DNA of 64,000 bases from Rhinopithecus roxellana (GCF_007565055.1 NC_044557.1:137125493-137189492); one strand, 5' to 3'; shown: positions 1-12,397, numbered from the stretch's first letter. Numbers and translations: made by a program. The notes: generated by a model not told the origin, from the letters alone.

Positions 1-109
1 AGATCTTGGTATATTGCCCAGGCTAGTCTCAAACTTCTGAGCTCAAGCAGTCCTTCCACTTTGGCCTTCAAAGTGCTGGGATTACAGGCATGAGCCACCA
101 TGCCTGGCC
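1..109 (-). repeat. Alu, minus strand, cut by the window edge
   Basis: Ends with the reverse complement of the Alu 5' end (tgagccaccatgcctggcc). The 3' part lies outside the window. Confidence 0.9.
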
Positions 110-982
110 TGATTAATAAATGTAAATGTAACACTCTTTGGTTAATATAATTTTGGATTTATATTTGGAAATTTCTCTAGAAAATTAGAAATACTTTCAG
201 ATATACTTTTATTTTCATCTGTGTAATATTCAGGTAGAGACACAGATAAAGTAGTGCTGCATACATGATGAGTGACACAAACAATCACATAGCATTTTAT
301 AGAGATCTATCCTATTGCTTCATTTGACATTAATAAGTACTGATAGATGGACTAAAATTGACTTAGCAGTTATCCTTCCCACAGTTGGCCCCATGGCCAG
401 TTTATATGGACAGGCTCAAAACTTAAATTCTGGAAATGTGATCTTCTCTTAGCAGGTCACTAGTCTGTCCTTAAGGGGTGATAAGAACATTGCCTGACAG
501 TTACAGAAATATGGCAATTGTAGGTCCTGGATTTTCCAGGGTGATCTATGTATGTATACAATATACTCTATTGTCAGAAAATGTGACCTGAATTTTGCTT
601 CAGAAAATATCTTTCTCTGTATAGGAATTAGAGGCTACCCTGACTTGCTGCCACAAATCACTTTAAGTTCCATTGACTCAGAGTAGCTTTGGGAGCCTGG
701 AAAATGCTTAGCCTTTGACCTGAAGGAAGATTCTGGTTTAGCAGGTTGTCCTGGGTATAGCCTTGATTGGTTCTGAGCTTCCCTCAGGTGGCTCTAATCA
801 TGGTTTTGGGTACAAACTATGCTGGAACCACCATGGACTGATACTGTGAGAAGGTTAATCCCCACTTAAAAAACTTCTGCAAAAAACTGGGCACAAATGA
901 GAAATAATTCATTATTACTCTGTGTATGGTATAGGGGGCGGGGGCAGGGACTGACCACTGAGCTCATTCTGAATTCTGTGCT
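110..982. other. No recognisable gene or repeat
   Basis: AT-rich sequence. I see no long ORF and no repeat I can name. Confidence 0.5.
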
Positions 983-1029
983 TGCCCAGGCTGGTATTGA
1001 GCATCTGAGTTCAGGCGATCCTCCCGCCA
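983..1029 (-). repeat. Short Alu-like fragment
   Basis: About 45 bp starting gcccaggctggt and ending ggcgatcctcccgcc match the middle of an inverted Alu. Both ends are missing. Confidence 0.55.
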
Positions 1030-1356
1030 CTATTAATATTATTGCTAATAATATTAGTGATTATTAGTGATAATTGTTATTAGTGATCATCTTAATAAAA
1101 ACAAATTGCCTAGTTCCAAGCGTAGTCTCACTTAGTGACTAGCCCACAAGAACTATATCGCCATCTCATTATTGCTACTTCTCTCTTATTTAGGTGCCAG
1201 GTGCTCATATCTTTTATGTCTCATACTTTATTTCAGCCCAAATCCAGATCACTTAATGCAGGAGAACGCTATAAACTGGAGAGACTTGGATTGGGAATCT
1301 TAGTAGAGTTCCTAGATGTTGAAGTATGAGCTGAAAGAGGTTTGTGATTTGCCTAA

Positions 1357-1545
1357 TACCACACAGTAAATTAGTAGTAGGGCCGAGGGTACCTATGCTT
1401 CACTGGTAGCTGAAAACTCGAGATATAGGCTATCTCCATGCACTGATATAGGGTCTATGGTCACACAGTAAATTAGTGGTAGCCTCTGCCAGTGAAACAT
1501 ATATAGACTCGACCCTTCCACTAATTTACTGTGTGGCCATAGAAT
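1357..1545. repeat. Inverted repeat with two overlapping pairings
   Basis: Arm A (about 1357-1410) and its inverted copy (about 1486-1537) share accacacagtaaattagt and the tract through cttcactgg with several mismatches. A tighter pair, 1453-1480 against 1517-1544, forms a stem of about 28 bp around a loop of about 36 bp. Arm A looks MIR-like (cf. the ggtcacacagctagtaag motif), so the structure may be an inverted local copy of part of an MIR. Confidence 0.75.
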
Positions 1546-1882
1546 CTATAGTAATGCATCTTTTCAGGGGGTTAGACATATGTGTTGTAAGACATGATGA
1601 AAGATATATTAAGTTTCTGGATTCCTGATGTCCTGTAATTATAACTATAGTCAACCTATTGTGACATAGACACTTGTTTTACTTTTCATCTCATATTTAG
1701 GCATCACATACAACTGAATAAATTGTTTAAAAAAAATCAATTCCCACAACTGGCATGGTGGCTTTTGTTTTTCATTGAATGAATCTTGGCCTGAATATTT
1801 TGACATTTATATAGGTGGTATTTAGGCTGAACTTAAGTGTGACAAGATAGTCTACTGAATGTCTTCATCACCCATCCCACCC
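1546..1882. other. No recognisable feature
   Basis: AT-rich spacer between the inverted repeat and an MIR. Nothing identified. Confidence 0.5.
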
Positions 1883-2020
1883 TGCCTCAATTTTTTTATT
1901 AGTAAATGGGATAATCATAATATTTCATAGAAATATTAGGAAGCCCTCAAGAGACTATGTATATAAGAGTACCCTGTAAACTGTAAATCTATATATAAAT
2001 AGGAATAATTATTGTTGGAA
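1883..2020 (+). repeat. MIR SINE relic
   Basis: ctgcctcaatttttttatta followed by aaatgggataatcataata matches the MIR 3' half (tcagtttcctcatctgtaaaatggggataa). Heavily diverged. Confidence 0.65.
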
Positions 2021-2239
2021 CAAAACTCAAGTGGCCATGATGGCTTTACTAACCAAGCTCTTATTCTAATGTTCTTATTTGGGGATTTTTTTGGCGGGAT
2101 TTTGTATATTTAGCAAAGCGGTGGTTCTGAAATATGCTTTATTTCCTCTATTGTGACTCATTACTTTTTAAGGAGTTTCCCATTCATAAAAAACAGGAAA
2201 TACACACTTAGCAGGGAGCATCTCAATAAAAGTCAAAGG

Positions 2240-3470
2240 AGGGAGAGATTTCACAAACTATATATTTGATAAAGGAATCGTATCTGGAATACATAATAAA
2301 TTCTCATAATTAAATTATAAAAAGACACACCAGTTGAAAAATGGAGAAAGGGTCAGGTGTGATGGCTCATGTTTGTAACCCCAACACTTTGGGAGGCTGA
2401 GATGGGAGGATTGGGAGGAGTTTGAGATCAGCTTAAGCAACAAAGCAAGACCCTGTCTCTACAAAAAAATTAGCCCAGCATGGTGGCATGTGACTGTAGT
2501 CCCAGCCACTAGGGAGGCTGAGGCAGGAAGACTGCTTCAGCCCAGAAGGCTGCAGTGAACTATGGTCGTGCTGCTGCACTCCAGCCTGTGCAACAGAGCA
2601 AGAGCGAGACTCTGTCTCTTTAAAAACAATGGACAAAGAATCCAGACAGACATTTCTTCAGAGAAAACATACAAATGGTCGGTGAGCATGAAAAGATGCT
2701 CAACATCATCAGCCATGCATACAGAATGGGGAATGCAAATCAAGGCTGCAAATAGATACCACTTGATACCTACCAGAATGGCTTTAATAAAATTGAGAGA
2801 CTATAACAAGTGTTGGTAAGGATGCAGAGGGATTGGAACCCTCATGCATTGCTGGTGAGAATAGAAAATGGTGCAGCTGCCTTGGCACATTGGCAGTTCT
2901 TCAGAAGGTTAGTAGCATTGCCATGTGACCCAGCAATTCCACTCCTAGGTATTTACCCAAGAATAATGAAAATATATGCTCACACAAAAGCCCATATCCA
3001 AATGTTCATAGCAGCATTCTTCATAATAACCAAAAAGAGGGAACAATCCAAATGTCCAACAACTGACAAATAGATAAAGTGTGGTCTATACACACAACAG
3101 AATATGATTTGGCAATACAAAGAAATACAATATTGACCCATGCTACAACATTACGAACCTTGTAAACATTATACTAAGTGAAAGAAGCCAGTCACAATGG
3201 ACCATACATCCTATGATTCCATTTATATAAAATATATAGAATAGGCTAATCCATAGAGGCAGAAAGAAGATTAGTGGGTGCTTAGGACTCAGTTGGGGGG
3301 TAGTTTTGGGGAAAATGGAAAATGATTGCCAATGGGTATATGTTTTCTTTTTAAGGGGGATGAAAATGTTCTAAAATTACACAACTCCCTGAATGCATTA
3401 AAAACTATCAAATTGTGTACTTCAAATAGGTGAACTTTTTAGTATATAAATTATAATTCAGTAAAGCTGG
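2240..3470 (+). repeat. L1M LINE 3' portion, split by an Alu
   Basis: Recognisable ORF2 3' coding remains and 3' UTR, such as gacccagcaattccactcct, gaaagaagccagtcacaatg and a terminal aattataattcagtaaagctgg. All frames are broken. The element resumes after the Alu at 2628. Confidence 0.85.
2351..2627 (+). repeat. AluJ inside the L1M
   Basis: Old Alu with the J-type cagcccagaaggctgcagtg arm. Target-site duplication aatggagaaag / aatggacaaag flanks it (2340-2350 and 2628-2638), showing insertion into the L1. Confidence 0.85.
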
Positions 3471-3475
3471 AGGGA

Positions 3476-3518
3476 TAGCGGGAAGGAAGGAGAGAAGAAG
3501 GAAGAGAAAGAGAGAGAC
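3476..3518 (+). repeat. Purine-rich simple repeat (GAAG/GA)
   Basis: Interrupted ggaaggaagg, gaagaagg and gagaga units directly after the L1M end. Confidence 0.75.
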
Positions 3519-4401
3519 TTCTTTTTCTTGGATTCTTAATTTTATGTGACATGTCCGCCATGAAAGTGGGTGACTTTACAAAGAGCTAAGAAGCGCTCTA
3601 CCTCTAGGCTGATGAAGAGAACCTGGCCCCTAAAATGTAACAATAAATTCTGAAAGTGTTCATTGCACTCAAATTGGTGACCTGCAGTTATCGGAAACAT
3701 TTCCATCTTAGACCAGATGCATTTGTAAAAATAAATTTAGTCCCATGTGGACCAAAGAATCTAATGGCCCAAAGCTTTGATGTTGTCAAACTACTAACTA
3801 AATAACACGCTGGATAAAAAGAAAACAGATGCACAGACACTACTGATGGAGGCTTTGATCTCTTCTGTGGTGGCTGCAGGCTCATAAAGGACACTGGGAA
3901 CTTTGTTGCTCTTCCTAATGAGCCTTTGCTACTTTATTAGGTTCACTGATTTCATGCACACCAAACAGGCGGCAAACGGCACTTTCTAAGAAAGGACTTT
4001 GATGTTTTCCTAATACTAGCCAATAAACCATTTCTGGTACTCGCAGCCAGTAAATAGTGATTGTAGGATATCTTCGTAAATACCTTGTTCAAGATCTGCT
4101 GGTGTCAACAGAGAGCAAGTAAAAAGGGTAGCAGCTAAGAGTCAAGAACATCTTGAAAGGTCCAATCAGATTTGCAAAGCAATTTGCTTTTGCTAGTTTA
4201 TTACACCTTTTCCCTCAAAAGTTATGGTCTGTTTGTCTCATGATGTTGTTAAATTTTAAAAGCAAATGATAAAGCAAGATTAGGTGGCATGAATCCAGGA
4301 GAGCTAATATCACTCTTCTTTTAGGTTTTGATACTTGGGGCATTTAGGGAAGAGAGACTGCCTAAATGGAGTGGATATAAAAGTGGCTTCAATCCAGATA
4401 T

Positions 4402-4403
<2 letters not shown>
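3519..4403. other. No recognisable feature
   Basis: Unique-looking sequence. The longest ORFs have no family resemblance. Confidence 0.5.
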
Positions 4404-4441
<38 letters not shown>

Positions 4442-4722
4442 GAGATGAAGTCTCGCTCTGTGACCCAGGCTGGAGTGCAGTGGTGTGATCTCAGCTCACT
4501 GTAACCTCTACCTTCCAGGTTCAAGCAATTCTCCTGCCTCACCCTCTTGAGTAGCTGGGATTACAAGTGCCCACCAACATACCCGGCAAATTTTTGTATT
4601 TTTAGTAGAGATGGGGTTTCACCATGTTCACCACGCTGGTCTTGAACTCCTGACCTCAGGTGATCTGCCCACCTTGGCCTCCCAAAGTGTTGGGATTACA
4701 GGTGTGAGCCACTGCGCCTGGC
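4404..4722 (-). repeat. AluS, full length
   Basis: Poly-T of about 37 bases at 4404-4440, both arms complete. Target-site duplication ccagatatag (4394-4403) and ccagatacag (4723-4732). Confidence 0.92.
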
Positions 4723-4732
4723 CCAGATACAG

Positions 4733-5136
4733 ATTTTTGATCAATGGAATTTTCAGGATTGCTTTGAGAAGAAACATCACAGCAAAGGGATTTAGGCATT
4801 TGTCACTTTACTTGTGGTATGGAGAAGGGAATGGCAGGTCACTGTGTCACACACCCGTATGGCTAGCTGGGAAGAGAGGAAAGGGATCTTTGGAATTTGG
4901 ACCAGTATGTGCAGCAGAGGCAAAAGTGGGGCTTGGTCTGTTGCAGGAGTTGCATACATTACAAATAAGACCCTAGCCTTCAAGTTCTTTAAATTCTTAG
5001 TTTTATTTCTAGGCCTCAATGCCTTTTAAATCCTGACAGGAAGATGAAAAAAAAAAATTCAAATGCAGGCTTTTCCTTCTTCTTAACTGATGGAGACGAT
5101 TGCCATTTTATATTTAATGTTTTGATATGTCACCAA
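4733..5136. other. No recognisable feature
   Basis: Unique sequence. Short ORFs here overlap in several frames without family resemblance. Confidence 0.45.
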
Positions 5137-5285
5137 AGAGCACTAACCTTGGAGTCAAAGGAACTTGGTCAGGCTTCTAGATTTCCCACTGATGACTGTG
5201 TGCATTTGGGCAAATTACTAATTACTAAACCTTCTCATTCTTTTGTGATCTCCTTTTTTAAATGAGATGATTTCTGGAGTTTCTA
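5137..5285 (+). repeat. MIR SINE relic
   Basis: ttggagtcaaaggaacttgg, then gactgtgtgcatttgggcaa and tctcctttttta with aatgagatgatt follow the MIR consensus order. Confidence 0.7.
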
Positions 5286-6172
5286 TTCCTGTATAGTTTA
5301 TTTTTAAAAAATGATTCGAATCAGTTATTACTTCCTAATTTACAACAGGAATACATGCCCCTTGTAGAAAACTTACAGAAGACAGATAAGCAAAGAGTTG
5401 GACTGTTCTTTCATTTTAATTGGTCCGCAATTCTACATATTCTTATGCACTTCAAGTCAAAGATTGTTAGAGCAGGGAAATTCTGCAGCAGTTACCTTGT
5501 CCACCTCGATTTAACAGATAAGAAGACTGAGATATGATTTGTCTAAAGTCACAAGGCATACATTATTGAGCACAGCGGTGTGATCACATTAGTTTTAAAA
5601 TGTCTTGTCCTCTAATTGTTTGTGAATTGCTTTTAAAAAAATCTTTAAAAGTTCTCTGCAAAAGCATAGACTTAGAACCATCCTTTCTTGTATGTAGATA
5701 TGCTTAATTATATTTTGAATCTCAATGAGTATTTTTATAGGACTCTGTGTCCAGCTGTTGGGGTCTCCAGAAAACATTATTCATGTTTTCTGAAATCCCT
5801 GTATACCTGCCACATCCAATGAGGCCTACTTTATTTAATTTTGTTCACTCTAAGACTGTTTCATGAACCATTCATGGTTTCTCAGTTCTTTGGTCAGTGT
5901 GGTGGCAGTTGTGCTCTGAAATAAGGAGGTGGCTTCATTTCACTTGGCCACTGGTGTCTGCAGCAGAGACAATTTAGGGTCAGTGGCAAAACAGTGTCAT
6001 AAAGGGAATGACCAGGCTTAAAGAATGGGGGAATAGACAGCTCTCGACCTATGATGCTGAAGATTGGGTTGGAGATGATGTGTGGATTCAGGTTTTCTTC
6101 CTCCACAGTCACTCAAATACACAGAATAAATATTGAAGCATTTTGACTTCCTTGCCATTCCAACCTGATGAT
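5286..6172. other. Mostly unique; possible MIR trace
   Basis: Around 5500-5575, ttaacagataagaagactga and ctaaagtcacaagg resemble an inverted MIR core. The rest is unassigned. Confidence 0.4.
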
Positions 6173-6185
6173 TCTGCTACAGTCT

Positions 6186-6492
6186 TTTTTTTTTTTTTTT
6201 TTTTTTTTTTTGAGACGGAGTCTTGCTCTGTCACCCAGGTTGGAGTGCAGTAGCACAATCTTGGCTCACTGCAAACTCCGCCTCCTGGGTTCGAGTGATT
6301 CTCCTGCCTTAGCCTCCCGAGTGGCTGGGACTACAGGTGCCTGTCACCACGCCTGGCTAATTTTTGTATTTTAAATAGAGATGGGGTTTCACAATGTTGG
6401 CCAGGATGGTCTCGATTTTTTGACCTCGTGATCCGCCCGCCTTGGCCTCCCAAAGTGCTGGGATTACAGGCTTGAGCCACGGGTGCCCAGCC
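6186..6492 (-). repeat. AluSc/AluY, full length
   Basis: Target-site duplication tctgctacagtct at 6173-6185 and 6493-6505. The tgacctcgtgatccgcccgc form is typical of AluSc/AluY. Confidence 0.92.
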
Positions 6493-6505
6493 TCTGCTAC
6501 AGTCT

Positions 6506-6849
6506 TGGCATGACAACAGAGCCCTAGCTAGAAGGATGCTTCTCTGTTATTCACATTCATTTCAAGTGACATTAATGTTGCCTTGGTAGTTCAAGAGACT
6601 GATGTTTACTTCATCAATTCTGAAATTTTAAACTCAAATACAAATTATTTCATCCATGAAAATATCCTATTGTCTCAGAGTTCTTAGAAATAGTTATTTT
6701 CCTCATTACACTGTTACTTTTGATAGATTCAACTTTGTTTTTCTGAAAACACAAAGGAAATAAAGATCTTCTGTTTGTTTGCTTTCCCTGACTAATATTT
6801 TGGAATAAATAATGAAATATTGAACAAAAGGAATCATTAAAAATGTCCT
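6506..6849. other. No recognisable feature
   Basis: AT-rich spacer between two Alus. Nothing identified. Confidence 0.5.
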
Positions 6850-6865
6850 ATATATTCACACTTGT

Positions 6866-7149
6866 GGCTGGGTATGGTAGCTCATGCCTGTAATCCCAGG
6901 ACTTTGGGAGGCTAAGGTGGACATGTCACTTGAGGCCAGGAGTTTGAGACTAGCCTGGCCAACATGGCAAAATCCCTTCTCTACTGAAAATACGAAAATT
7001 AGCTGGGTGTGGTTTTGCACACCTGTGATCCCAGCTACTCGAGAGGCTGAGGCACCAGAATCTCTTGAACCCGGGAGGCAGAGGTTGCAGTGAGCTGAGA
7101 TCGTGCCACTACACTCCAGCCTGGGCGACAGAGTAAGACTCTATCTCAA

Positions 7150-7185
<36 letters not shown>

Positions 7186-7190
7186 AAAGG
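6866..7190 (+). repeat. AluS with an (AAC)n tail
   Basis: Full-length Alu whose A-tail evolved into about 12 AAC units (7149-7187). Target-site duplication atatattcacacttgt (6850-6865) and atatattcacccttgt (7194-7209). Confidence 0.92.
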
Positions 7191-7209
7191 TGTATATATT
7201 CACCCTTGT

Positions 7210-7906
7210 GACTACTACAAAATAGATATTTGACAACTCTGGTTTACAACCCTTGGCCATTGTTACCCTAATTTCATGACAGATACTCTTATTTTTATAT
7301 GGAAGAAATGTCAATACATTTTAGTTTTTTTTTCCCCAATGGTTAATTTTTTTCTCCAAAAATAAGATATTTTAAGGGCCAAATATTATTTTTAATATTT
7401 TATTCCAATCATGGAGTATATTCTACAAAAGAGAATCTGCATAGGATAAGAATGTACTCCAGAGAAATTTCAAATAAAGATGCTGTAATACTATAGTCAA
7501 TATGTACCACATCTTCTATCACATTGCTTCAATTTCAATAGGACATTTAAACACATAAATAAAAGTAAAACAATTTGGCTTGCCACCTGGATATTTTGTC
7601 AACACAATGTTTGGATATTTGGATATGCCTAAATTATTATTTTTCATCAGCTGTTTGGGTACTAAACAAATACAACCTTCATGTATCACAAATCCATTGA
7701 GCTAGAAGAGAGTCTTGAATTGGGGGTCTGGTTGTAGGGAGATGGATTTTTATTGGTTTGTTGTCTCTCTTTCTCTGAGGCTAATATAACATTAAATGTC
7801 TCAAAAGTCTCAACTACTCAGGAGCTATAAGAAATAAATGTTTTCAATGTTTGTCTTTTTCTTTCTTCTTTATTTTGAAAACAACAGAGTATGTACAAGT
7901 CCATTG
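7210..7906. other. No recognisable repeat
   Basis: First part of a repeat-poor block that runs to about 10.9 kb. Confidence 0.5.
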
Positions 7907-8099
7907 AATTATCTAGTGTCTTTTTGACTGTGGAGGCAATTCAGTAGGCCAGTGACAACAGTGGTATTTGTTTCCATTTACAAAGCAAGATACTAACAAC
8001 TAAAAGCGGGGTCTAAAGCTGGTACCTTTTTAAAAATTTCGGAAATACAAGGAAAATGTGGAGGGAATGCATTGCATTCTCCTCAAAGCTTAAGGCCAA
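7907..8099 (+). repeat. 193-bp local direct repeat, copy 1
   Basis: Runs from aattatctagtgtc to caaagcttaaggcca and is repeated at 9115-9307 with about 88% identity by eye. I do not recognise it as a known repeat family. Confidence 0.8.
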
Positions 8100-9114
8100 T
8101 TCAAGATAGATCTTTGGATCATGCTATACTTTTCATGTAACTTGTTTCTATTAAAACAAAACAAAACAAAACTGATAGCAGCATGCCATTAACTAAACTA
8201 GATACTGGTTCCTCATCCACTAGTTGAAGACAAATGCAGGTTCAATAAAATATTTAGCAAGTAGCTGGGGTATGGGATGGGTCTATTTCAAGCCTATTTC
8301 CTGTTTACATAAATATCCTAATTTAATTCTGATTAGCATCCTGAAATCAGCCTTAATTAGTCTTCTATTTTGGCAATATAGCTAATTTAAGACAATACAC
8401 TTAGCCTGTGAAATCTGAAGGAGATATTAAAAAGTGAAGAAAGCTACTTCTTAGCACTGCCATTTTAGAGTGAGGGAATCTAGCCAGGGGAACATCTGTT
8501 AAGTGGTAGAATACCTTTACTGGTTCTTTTTAAAAACATCTTGTCTAGGGTGCTACTTGAAATAAAATAATGGTGCATGTAAATTACATTTGTCAAATGA
8601 ACACTGGAGAGTATATGGATTAAAATTTGAAGTCACATTAAATCGGATAAAGCTCATGAATGCTGAAAAGTTAAATTTCATGGGGATTATTTTTGGTATG
8701 GGATCTTGGCAAAGAAAAGAGAGACTTAAGAAACTAAGCAAAACAGAAAACCAAAACAAAACAACTGATTTATGAATCATGTTATTTTAAAAGAAACTAA
8801 ACCAGAAAATATTTTGAGATCCTTACTAAAAGTATGGAGAGCAAAGACTGAATTCTAGGGTCTGTAGCCCTGACTAGCTCTGTCTGTTAAATTTGTTACT
8901 ATTTTGATTTTCTTCATTACAATCAATTTAGTTATGACATCTGTTATCTTTTGGTGATTTTGTATTGTGATAGAGTCTTATCCAGTTATTTAAGAATAAA
9001 AGCACATTTGAATTTGGTTGCATTTTATATTTATTTAGCTGTGAAAAGCTGGGAGGGAGGCAATTAAAAGAACAGGTACGATTATCTTTTACTTCCATTT
9101 TGCAGGTGAAAATG
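8100..9114. other. Spacer between the two 193-bp copies
   Basis: About 1 kb of unique sequence, with short CAAAA runs at 8151-8172 and 8750-8763. No family assigned. Confidence 0.5.
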
Positions 9115-9307
9115 AACTACCTAGTGTCATGTTGACTTTGGAGGCCACTCAGTAGGCCAGTGACAACAGTGGTATTTGTTTATATTTACATAGTGAGACA
9201 GTAACAACTAAAAGCTGGGTCTAAAGCTGGTACCTTCTTAAAATTCAGGAAATACAACGAAAATGTGGAGGGAATGGATTACATTCTCCTCAAAGCTTAC
9301 GGCCAAA
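9115..9307 (+). repeat. 193-bp local direct repeat, copy 2
   Basis: Same orientation as copy 1, 1208 bp downstream. The longest identical stretch covers the aggccagtgacaacagtggt tract. Confidence 0.8.
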
Positions 9308-10869
9308 AGACAATGTGTATATTCAATATCTCTCTTCTCTTTCTTCAATTTAGCAGAATGACAACTTTCTTCAGTGTGCGATATTCTAAACTTCCTTCTA
9401 AAAGTAGCTCTTCTGGGCAGATTTGTGTCCATTTTCTTATACAAATGAAAATAGATGAGATGTGGAAGAAAGATCCTCCCGAACTGAAATTTAATAATAA
9501 TTAATCCATGGGTTTAACTCACAGGGTAACTATAGAGTTTTTTTTTTAGGTGAGAGATAATTAAATATTGCTCCAGAATTCGTTCTCTTGGAAGATATTT
9601 CCTAAGAAATGGAGCCAGATGGCTCATGTTCACTCACAAGACCACAGTAATAAGTTAATTTGGACAAATTGCCACATACACATTCAGCCATGGTGACCTT
9701 TAATTTCTAACAGCTTTAAAAGTGTCCATTAAAGCAAGATGGAAGGGAAAAGACTATAAATAGCTGACATCTATTTTCAGAGAGATTGAAGACGAGAACC
9801 TTTGCTACTTATTATATAAAATACTACTAGTAAGAAGCAGGAAGAAATAATAAAAGGCAAAGTGAAATTTTAAAACAACTATAATTAAGATATTAACCAA
9901 ATTTTCTGAAGTTAGTATGGAACCTGTTTTTCAAATTCTATATAATTTATGGCAAATCTAAAATATATTCTGTGAATATAAAACATTTAAAACTACATAT
10001 AACAGAAACAATCTTTGAGGATTAAATATTGAAGGCAGAATCTATTGTAGTTTTCTGGCAGTATAAAATTTTGCAAGATCAAGGAATCTATAAAACTTTC
10101 TTTGGATATACTTTCTTTAAGGTTCATTCACTTTTCCAACACTTACTGTTACAGATTCTTGATTTTCTATAGACTTTAACGACTATATTTATCAACTTAA
10201 TTCTTTTAACAATCTTAGTTCAAGTTGATTATCTGACGTCAATGAATAGCGCTATTGTACTTTAACTAATGGGAGATGTGATTACGAGATTCTATCCACT
10301 CCTCTTTGTAAATTGACATTGAAAACAGAATTAGATCTTAAAATCTCTTATTCACTAATTAGCCTATCAATCTTGTCCATATAGTCGTTCTACCCATTTC
10401 TACAGGAAATTATGTACAATAATTACATATAGTGAACAAAAGAAAAATAGCAATGTACTTGATTGTATTAAACCATAGATTTCTGAGTGCCTTAAAAAAC
10501 TTACTGAACTCTGACAATATTCCTGTTACAACCCTGAGACAGGTCAATCTTACTGTATTTGCTTCGGAGATGGTCCAAAAAACTAAATTAGGGCTATTTG
10601 GGATAAATTGTGTGATATGTAATGATTCCAACTTTTTATTATGATTTATTGAAATAAATACAACTTGAGATCAATATTCTCAGTTCATCTCCATCTAAAA
10701 GGATGAATTTGCTACTTGCCCATGGGAAACGTTCAGTGCTAGAAAAACAAAGCTATAGCTAGGTGTTCCTGGCTTCCAGGAATCTGAAGGAAAGAGGAAA
10801 CATGTTAGGTCCTGAAAATAACTTGGTCTCTCTAAACTAAGAAATGAAATATAAATCACTGAACCTTTT
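9308..10869. other. Unique AT-rich sequence
   Basis: About 1.5 kb without a recognisable repeat or a coding ORF. Confidence 0.5.
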
Positions 10870-10945
10870 CAGATGACAAATTTCTCTCTGTGAGAAGATT
10901 TGATCTTCAGATGGCTTTGAGGTCCCTTCCAACTTTAACTTTTTA
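10870..10945 (+). repeat. Possible MIR-type SINE end
   Basis: gaggtcccttccaactttaa resembles the common ending aggtcccttccagctcta of an old SINE. Short, so uncertain. Confidence 0.3.
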
Positions 10946-11067
10946 AGATTACATAAAAATTATTATTATACAGAGGTGCATATATCTCTTGCTTTGCTTA
11001 CTCTTTTTCTAAGGACCAGCAATGCAGTGGAAAAAAAACATACACAATGATCCTGGGGAGAATGTAT

Positions 11068-11190
11068 AGATATACACACACACACACACACACACATATA
11101 TGTGAGTATATATGTATATACAAATATATACATCATATATACATATATATACACATCAGCTTCTGTCTATATACACACACACCACACAGT
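11068..11190 (+). repeat. Compound (CA)n/(TA)n microsatellite
   Basis: About 13 CA units at 11074-11098 pass into interrupted TATA/CATA sequence, then a second short CA tract near 11174. Confidence 0.9.
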
Positions 11191-11269
11191 TATATGTTTG
11201 TGATTGTTTATGAACTTCAGTTAAATGAGCTCATATCATACATAATCTTTTTTCCAATTTAGTTTTATT

Positions 11270-11550
11270 ATGATGATTTTTTTTCATTTCAATAGTTTTT
11301 GAGGTATAAGTAGTTTTTGGTTACATAGATGAATTCTTTATGGTGAATTCTGAGGTTTTGGTGTGCCCATCGCCCCAGCAATGTACAGTGTACCCACTGT
11401 GTAGACTTTTATCCCTCAGTCCCCTCCGTACCTCCCCACCTGAGTCCTCGAAGTCCATTATATCACTCTGCATGTTTTTATGTCCTCATAGCTTAGCTCC
11501 CACTTACGAGAGGATGCACATATGCTATTCCGGGAGACAGTCAAGCTTTT
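11270..11550 (-). repeat. L1 3' fragment (L1MA/L1PB type)
   Basis: gtttttggttacatagatga, ttttatccctcagtcccctc and tagcttagctcccacttacg are reverse complements of the 3' end of younger L1M / older L1P elements. Truncated at its 5' side. Confidence 0.75.
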
Positions 11551-11702
11551 TCTATTGTTCAGGTTTCCTAGTATGCTGTTAGCTTTTCTGCCCACACTGC
11601 AGAAATGTTTGTAGTATTTCCAGACCAGAGAATATGAAGCCTCATATCTCTTCCTGGGTTATAACAGATCATTTAAAAATAGTACTTACCTAATATATAT
11701 AT

Positions 11703-11790
11703 TGAAAGAAAGAAGGAAAGAGAGCGAGGCAAGAAAGAAAGAAAGAAAGAAAAAGAGAGAGAGAAAGAAAAGAAGGAAAGAAATAAACAG
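11703..11790 (+). repeat. (GAAA)n/(GA)n purine-rich repeat
   Basis: gaaagaaagaaag blocks with interrupting gagcgaggc and gagaga units. Confidence 0.85.
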
Positions 11791-11899
11791 GTAAAAATAC
11801 CATCCTAACATCCTTTGGAGTAAATTAACAAATATTGGTAGCTCTGTTTTTAAACATTTAGCTTTGCATTTAGCCCCATTGTTATCCTAAATCAAGTTC

Positions 11900-11965
11900 C
11901 TTGTGTGTGTGTATGCACATGCATGTGTATATATATGTGTATGTTAACATGTGTATGTATATTGA
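11900..11965 (+). repeat. (TG)n/(TATG)n microsatellite
   Basis: gtgtgtgtgtatg followed by alternating purine-pyrimidine tgcatgtgtatatatatgtg. The pattern favours non-B DNA. Confidence 0.7.
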
Positions 11966-12093
11966 AGGCATGTATTTTATGATTTTAAGGGAAATTTAAA
12001 ATATAAATCTCTCCCTCTCTAGACTCTGCAACAGTATAAAACTAAAGCCTATTAGCTCAACAAACTAATTTTGGTCATCCTTCCTCTTCAAAT

Positions 12094-12309
12094 GTTCAAG
12101 ACCAGCCTGGGCAACATGGCTGAAATCCCATCTCTAAAAATAAATACAAAAAATAGCTGGGCATGGTGGCACACACCTGTGGTCCCAGCTACAGGGGAGG
12201 TGAGGCAGGAGAATCGTTTGAGCTCAAGAGGTGGAGGCTACAGTGAGCCATGTTTGTGCTACTGCACTCCAGGCTGGGTGACACAGCAAGACCTGGTCTC
12301 AAAAAAAAA

Positions 12310-12397
<88 letters not shown>

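Noticed and set aside
2810..3073. 87-codon ORF with reverse-transcriptase-like texture
   Set aside because: It is a decayed remnant of L1 ORF2 within the L1M, not an intact gene.
7907..9307. Direct repeats as a CRISPR-like array
   Set aside because: Only two long copies with a 1-kb spacer in a primate genome; nothing like a CRISPR array.
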